Notes under the pieces: generated by a model
Seen by the model: only the letters and a program-made list of their open reading frames with translations
Told to the model about the DNA's origin: nothing
Databases searched by the model: none
From: SNAP01 sp049671745
GTDB taxonomy: Bacteria; Bacteroidota; Bacteroidia; Bacteroidales; Marinifilaceae
NCBI GenBank assembly: GCA_049671745.1
Contig: JBATVL010000005.1
Location: forward strand, 1-64,000
Direction: 5' to 3'
DNA length: 64,000 nucleotides
Shown: positions 60,978 to 64,000 of the stretch, in pieces
Position numbering within the stretch: the stretch's first letter is position 1
Layout: each line of letters begins with the position of its first letter
Translations under genes and position numbers: made by a program

Positions 60978-62240
60978 ATGATTTGTATGAAAATATTAAG
61001 AAATATATGTAGGCTATTAATTGGGATAATATTTATATACTCTGGATTTGTAAAAGGAATAGATCCATTAGGAACTACATACAAGTTAAATGATTATTTC
61101 AATGCTTTCTCTCTAGATTGGATAAGTTCTGCATCACTCATATTTTCTATGCTATTATCAGCATTAGAATTTATAATAGGAATATGCCTTATTATTAATG
61201 TTAAAATTAAGTGGAGTTCAATAGGTGCTTTAGCATTCATGAGCATATTCACTCCTCTAACACTTTTCATAGCCTTAAGTAATCCAGTATCAGACTGTGG
61301 TTGCTTTGGAGATGCTTTTATTGTTACAAATTGGGAAACCTTCTTTAAAAATATAATCCTTTTAGCAGCTGCAATAATTACCTTTAAAGAGAAAAATAAT
61401 TACAAAACAGATTGCACTAAAACAGAAGAATATTTCTGGTTAATAGCCTCAACTATCTTTATTTTAGGAGTTTCAATATATTCATATAAGCATCTTCCAT
61501 TATTAGATTTCAGACCATATAAAACAGGTGTGAACATAACAGAAGCAATAAATATTCCAGAAGGAGAAGCAACAGATGAATACCGTTCTATCTTCAAATA
61601 TAAAAATATTGTAACTAATGAAATAAAAGAATTTAATGAGAATAACTATCCATGGCAAGATACTACAAAATGGGAATATGTAGATATTCGTCAAGAAATC
61701 ACAAAAGAGGGCTATCACCCACCAATAAACGATTTCACACTTATTCACCCATACAATGGAGACATCTCAGAGGAAATTCTTAATAATCAAGGATATAGCT
61801 TCTTATTAATTTCCTACAACATCAACAACTACGATAATAGCAACCAAGAAAACATAAATAAACTGGCTGCATTTTGCCAAGAAAATGGACATGTATTTTA
61901 TTGTGTAAGTTCATCTCTAGAGGAGGATTTACAAAAGTTCACATCAGATAATAATATAGATTACGAGTTCTGTAATATGGATGAAACACAACTAAAAACA
62001 ATCATTCGTTCAAATCCAGGTTTATTATTATTAAAAAATGGTACAATAATCAAGAAATGGCACAATAATGATATTCCTGATATAGATGAATTTAGAAATA
62101 GAAATATTTTATCATATTGTATACAAGAAAATAAACAAAGTAAAGATAAAAAGACTATATTAATAATTGGTCTAATATGGCTACTTGCTTTATTGTCATT
62201 TAGGATAATAAAATTTAAAAAGACACACATTAACAATTAA
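60978..62240 (+). CDS. BT_3928-like DoxX/MauE membrane protein with thioredoxin-like C-terminus
   Basis: 420 residues. N-terminal four-helix DoxX-type domain (FIYSGFVKGIDPLGTTYKL, SNPVSDCGCFGDAFIVTNWETFFKNIILL) with the CGC motif typical of MauE/methylamine-utilisation-like redox proteins. A periplasmic part has thioredoxin-like spacing but no CxxC active site (SYNINNYDN, FYCVSSSLEEDLQKFTSDNNI, GLLLLKNGTIIKKWHNNDIPD), and a final helix ends the protein. Probably involved in envelope thiol chemistry. Two frames of ATG are possible (60978 or 60987). Five bp after DUF1599; tpiA follows after 17 bp. Confidence 0.88.
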   Translation: MICMKILRNICRLLIGIIFIYSGFVKGIDPLGTTYKLNDYFNAFSLDWISSASLIFSMLLSALEFIIGICLIINVKIKWSSIGALAFMSIFTPLTLFIALSNPVSDCGCFGDAFIVTNWETFFKNIILLAAAIITFKEKNNYKTDCTKTEEYFWLIASTIFILGVSIYSYKHLPLLDFRPYKTGVNITEAINIPEGEATDEYRSIFKYKNIVTNEIKEFNENNYPWQDTTKWEYVDIRQEITKEGYHPPINDFTLIHPYNGDISEEILNNQGYSFLLISYNINNYDNSNQENINKLAAFCQENGHVFYCVSSSLEEDLQKFTSDNNIDYEFCNMDETQLKTIIRSNPGLLLLKNGTIIKKWHNNDIPDIDEFRNRNILSYCIQENKQSKDKKTILIIGLIWLLALLSFRIIKFKKTHINN

Positions 62241-62257
62241 TATATAATACAATTAAG

Positions 62258-63007
62258 ATGAGAAAAAACATTGTAGCAGGAAACTGGAAGATGAATATGA
62301 ATCTTCAAGATGGATTAGCATTAGCAAAAGAAGTAAATGAATTAGTAGAGAAAGCAAATACTAACGTAGAGGTTGTTTTAGGTACTCCATTCATTCACTT
62401 AGCAGATGCCAATAAGATTGTAAGCTCTGTTAAAATAGCTGCTCAGAACTGTGCAAAAGAAGTATCAGGTGCATATACAGGAGAGACTTCAGCTGAAATG
62501 ATTAAATCAACAGGTTCAGAATATGTAATATTAGGTCACTCAGAAAGACGTGCATATTATGGTGAAACTGATGCTATTCTTACTGAAAAAGCAAATCGTA
62601 CTCTAGAGAATGGAATGAAAGTAATGTTCTGCATAGGAGAAGTTCTTTCAGAAAGAGAAAGTGGAAATCATTTTAATGTGGTTAAATCACAATTAGAAAA
62701 TGGTATATTCCATTTATCAGCTGAGGCATTTAAAAATGTTGTATTAGCTTATGAGCCAGTATGGGCAATAGGAACTGGTGTAACTGCTTCTTCAGATCAA
62801 GCACAAGAAATTCACGCATTTATACGTAAAACTCTTGTTGAGAAATATGGTGAAACAGTAGCAGAAGATACATCTATCCTTTATGGAGGAAGTTGTAAAC
62901 CATCAAATGCAAAAGAATTATTTGCAAATAAAGATGTAGATGGTGGATTAATCGGAGGAGCAGCTCTTAAAGCTGAAGATTTCCTTGGTATAATTACTGC
63001 ATTTTAA
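62258..63007 (+). CDS. tpiA: Triose-phosphate isomerase
   Basis: 249 residues. MRKNIVAGNWKMNMNL (N/K of the active site), YVILGHSERRAYYGET with the catalytic His, AYEPVWAIGTGVTAS with the catalytic Glu and loop 6, and LYGGSCKPSNAKEL. Complete glycolytic enzyme; last gene of the DUF1599 operon before the terminator. Confidence 0.98.
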   Translation: MRKNIVAGNWKMNMNLQDGLALAKEVNELVEKANTNVEVVLGTPFIHLADANKIVSSVKIAAQNCAKEVSGAYTGETSAEMIKSTGSEYVILGHSERRAYYGETDAILTEKANRTLENGMKVMFCIGEVLSERESGNHFNVVKSQLENGIFHLSAEAFKNVVLAYEPVWAIGTGVTASSDQAQEIHAFIRKTLVEKYGETVAEDTSILYGGSCKPSNAKELFANKDVDGGLIGGAALKAEDFLGIITAF

Positions 63008-63032
63008 TAATAAGATCACAAGGTGAAATATT

Positions 63033-63071
63033 AAAAGAGCTTGTCACATTATTAAGTGACAAGCTCTTTTT
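63033..63071. terminator. Rho-independent terminator, tpiA and nitroreductase
   Basis: Perfect 15-bp stem AAAAGAGCTTGTCAC (63033-63047) / GTGACAAGCTCTTTT (63056-63070), 8-base loop, T-run. Serves both convergent genes. Confidence 0.92.
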
Positions 63072-63073
63072 AC

Positions 63074-63706
63074 TTAATCTATTATATTCAAAAGATCTTC
63101 TTTACTCTTTCTTACTTTAGGAAGATTAACTAACCAATCCTTCTCAACATCTCTATAACCTATTGGAAGCATAACACAACTTCTTAAATTTTTCTCTTTC
63201 AGATTCAATATCTCATCAAGAGCAAGAGGATCAAATCCTTCCATTGGAGTTGTATCAACTTCCTCGAAAGCAGCAGCAGTTAAAGCTTGCGAAAAAGAAA
63301 GATAAGCCTGTCTTGCTGCATGATTAAAATTCTGCTCCGAATCTTGTTTAGGATACTTACTTAACAACATCTGACGATAAGCTTCCCATCCCTCATTCTT
63401 AAAACCACGGATTTCATTAGTAAGATCAAACATTTTATTTATACGATCTTCTGTATAAGTATCCCAAGCTGCAAAAAGTAATAAATGAGAACAATCGCTA
63501 ACAACAGATTGATCCCAAGATATCTCTCTAATTTTATTCTTTACATCTTGATTTGTAATAACGAATATTTCAAAAGGCTGTAATCCACTTGAAGTTGGAG
63601 ACAAAGAAGCCGCCTCTAATATTCTATCTATTTTATCTTGTGATACCTTAGTACCATTCATCGCTTTTGCTGCGTATCTCCATTTTAATCTTTCTAATAA
63701 TTCCAT
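63074..63706 (-). CDS. NAD(P)H-dependent nitroreductase family protein
   Basis: 210 residues, FMN-binding nitroreductase fold: MELLERLKWRYAAKAMNGTKVSQDKIDRILEAASLSPTSSGLQPFEIFVI (FMN phosphate Arg/Ser region), ALTAAAFEEVDTTPMEGFDP and CVMLPIGYRDVEKDW. Likely an NfsB-like quinone or nitro-compound reductase. The neighbouring upstream gene encodes a TetR regulator on the same strand (25 bp away), which probably controls it. Confidence 0.93.
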   Translation of the reverse strand: MELLERLKWRYAAKAMNGTKVSQDKIDRILEAASLSPTSSGLQPFEIFVITNQDVKNKIREISWDQSVVSDCSHLLLFAAWDTYTEDRINKMFDLTNEIRGFKNEGWEAYRQMLLSKYPKQDSEQNFNHAARQAYLSFSQALTAAAFEEVDTTPMEGFDPLALDEILNLKEKNLRSCVMLPIGYRDVEKDWLVNLPKVRKSKEDLLNIID

Positions 63707-63731
63707 ATCTAATATTGTTTAATTGTTAGTA

Positions 63732-64000
63732 TTACATTTTTATACTATCCCAGGCTGCATTAAAAGCATCTTTTAGTAGATCATCATTAATCTGATAACT
63801 AGGACAATTCTCTGTATTCATCAAGAAATCTAAAGGATAAATAGAATAGGCATATAAGAGATAAGGTGATATATTCTTGATCAATCCTTCTCTCTGTCCT
63901 CTTATCCATAAATCTAGTAAAGGCTGTAGATGTTTAAGTCCTTCTTTTAAAACTTCTTCCCCAACCATTGGACTGTTGTTACATTGAGCTAAAAAGGAAG
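63732..64000 (-). CDS. TetR/AcrR family regulator, C-terminal part (5' end outside window)
   Basis: Frame open to the right edge, 88 residues of the C-terminal ligand-binding region: SFLAQCNNSPMVGEEVLKEG and RGQREGLIKNISPYLLYAYS are typical of TetR regulators with the FxxQxxNSP pattern. The helix-turn-helix is outside the window. The ATG at 63968 is internal. Likely repressor of the nitroreductase gene 25 bp downstream. Confidence 0.78.
   Translation of the reverse strand, partial: SFLAQCNNSPMVGEEVLKEGLKHLQPLLDLWIRGQREGLIKNISPYLLYAYSIYPLDFLMNTENCPSYQINDDLLKDAFNAAWDSIKM

Overview
The window looks like a chromosomal segment of an AT-rich, probably anaerobic member of the Bacteroidota, most likely order Bacteroidales. 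Grounds for this: Bacteroidota-type promoter elements (TAnnTTTG -7 boxes), many lipoproteins with C-terminal-to-signal Cys, and marker families typical of the group (DUF3127, DUF1599 followed by a BT_3928-like protein and tpiA, a BF3164-like beta-propeller lipoprotein, a FISUMP-domain lipoprotein). The central metabolism also fits: Na+-pumping methylmalonyl-CoA decarboxylase, thiamin synthesis by the oxygen-sensitive ThiH route, and a malic enzyme. I assign no genus. I saw no rRNA, tRNA, CRISPR array, insertion sequence or prophage.

Layout. 1-6.8 kb: a truncated secreted repeat protein, a lipoprotein hydrolase, a TSCPD protein, an envelope operon (beta-propeller lipoprotein, SPFH protein, secreted MsrB-MsrA), a phosphodiester glycosidase and a YccF protein. 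6.8-14.5 kb: a type I restriction-modification island (hsdM-hsdS-[broken PD-(D/E)XK nuclease]-hsdR) with a small unknown gene on the other strand. 14.5-14.9 kb: a non-coding stretch built of several different arrays with an 11-bp period. 14.9-24.5 kb: sbcDC, a short malic enzyme behind a perfect 25-bp palindrome, and a SWIM/SNF2 helicase. 24.5-31.5 kb: a one-directional nine-gene cluster of YbjN, PspA, DUF4178, a lipoprotein, DUF350, a membrane-embedded aminopropyltransferase, a tiny AdoMet decarboxylase, a rhomboid protease and a K+ channel. 31.5-33.1 kb: a FISUMP lipoprotein. 33.4-40.3 kb: a TPP riboswitch and the thiSC-(thiE-like)-DEGHF operon. 40.3-50.3 kb: Crp-like regulator, SLC13 transporter, PepO-like peptidase, threonine aldolase, mnmD, four FKBP genes in tandem and a DUF3127 protein. 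50.3-56.2 kb: a double-domain adenylate kinase diverging from the methylmalonyl-CoA epimerase/decarboxylase operon. 56.2-64 kb: MFS transporter/CinA, folP-cdaA, DUF1599/BT_3928-like/tpiA, and a nitroreductase next to a truncated TetR regulator.

How the genes work together. The most system-like block is 24.5-31.5 kb. It has its own promoter at 31494-31524 and combines a membrane-remodelling PspA protein, two proteins of families that travel with PspA, and a complete two-step propylamine-transfer pathway (AdoMet decarboxylase plus a membrane-bound spermidine-synthase-like enzyme). A rhomboid protease and a TrkA-type K+ channel follow. I read it as an envelope-stress module that makes or senses polyamine at the membrane; the theme resembles known PSP neighbourhoods, but its mechanism is inferred. 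The methylmalonyl-CoA genes turn the last steps of succinate-to-propionate fermentation into a sodium gradient that the SLC13 carrier could use.

The other most noteworthy points are: a single in-frame TAA that replaces the Gln of the QxxxY motif in the R-M island nuclease; the 11-bp arrays; palindromes over promoters; and unusual fusions (adenylate kinase doublet, OadB with an N-terminal secreted domain). All functions are read from sequence by eye; no database search was run.
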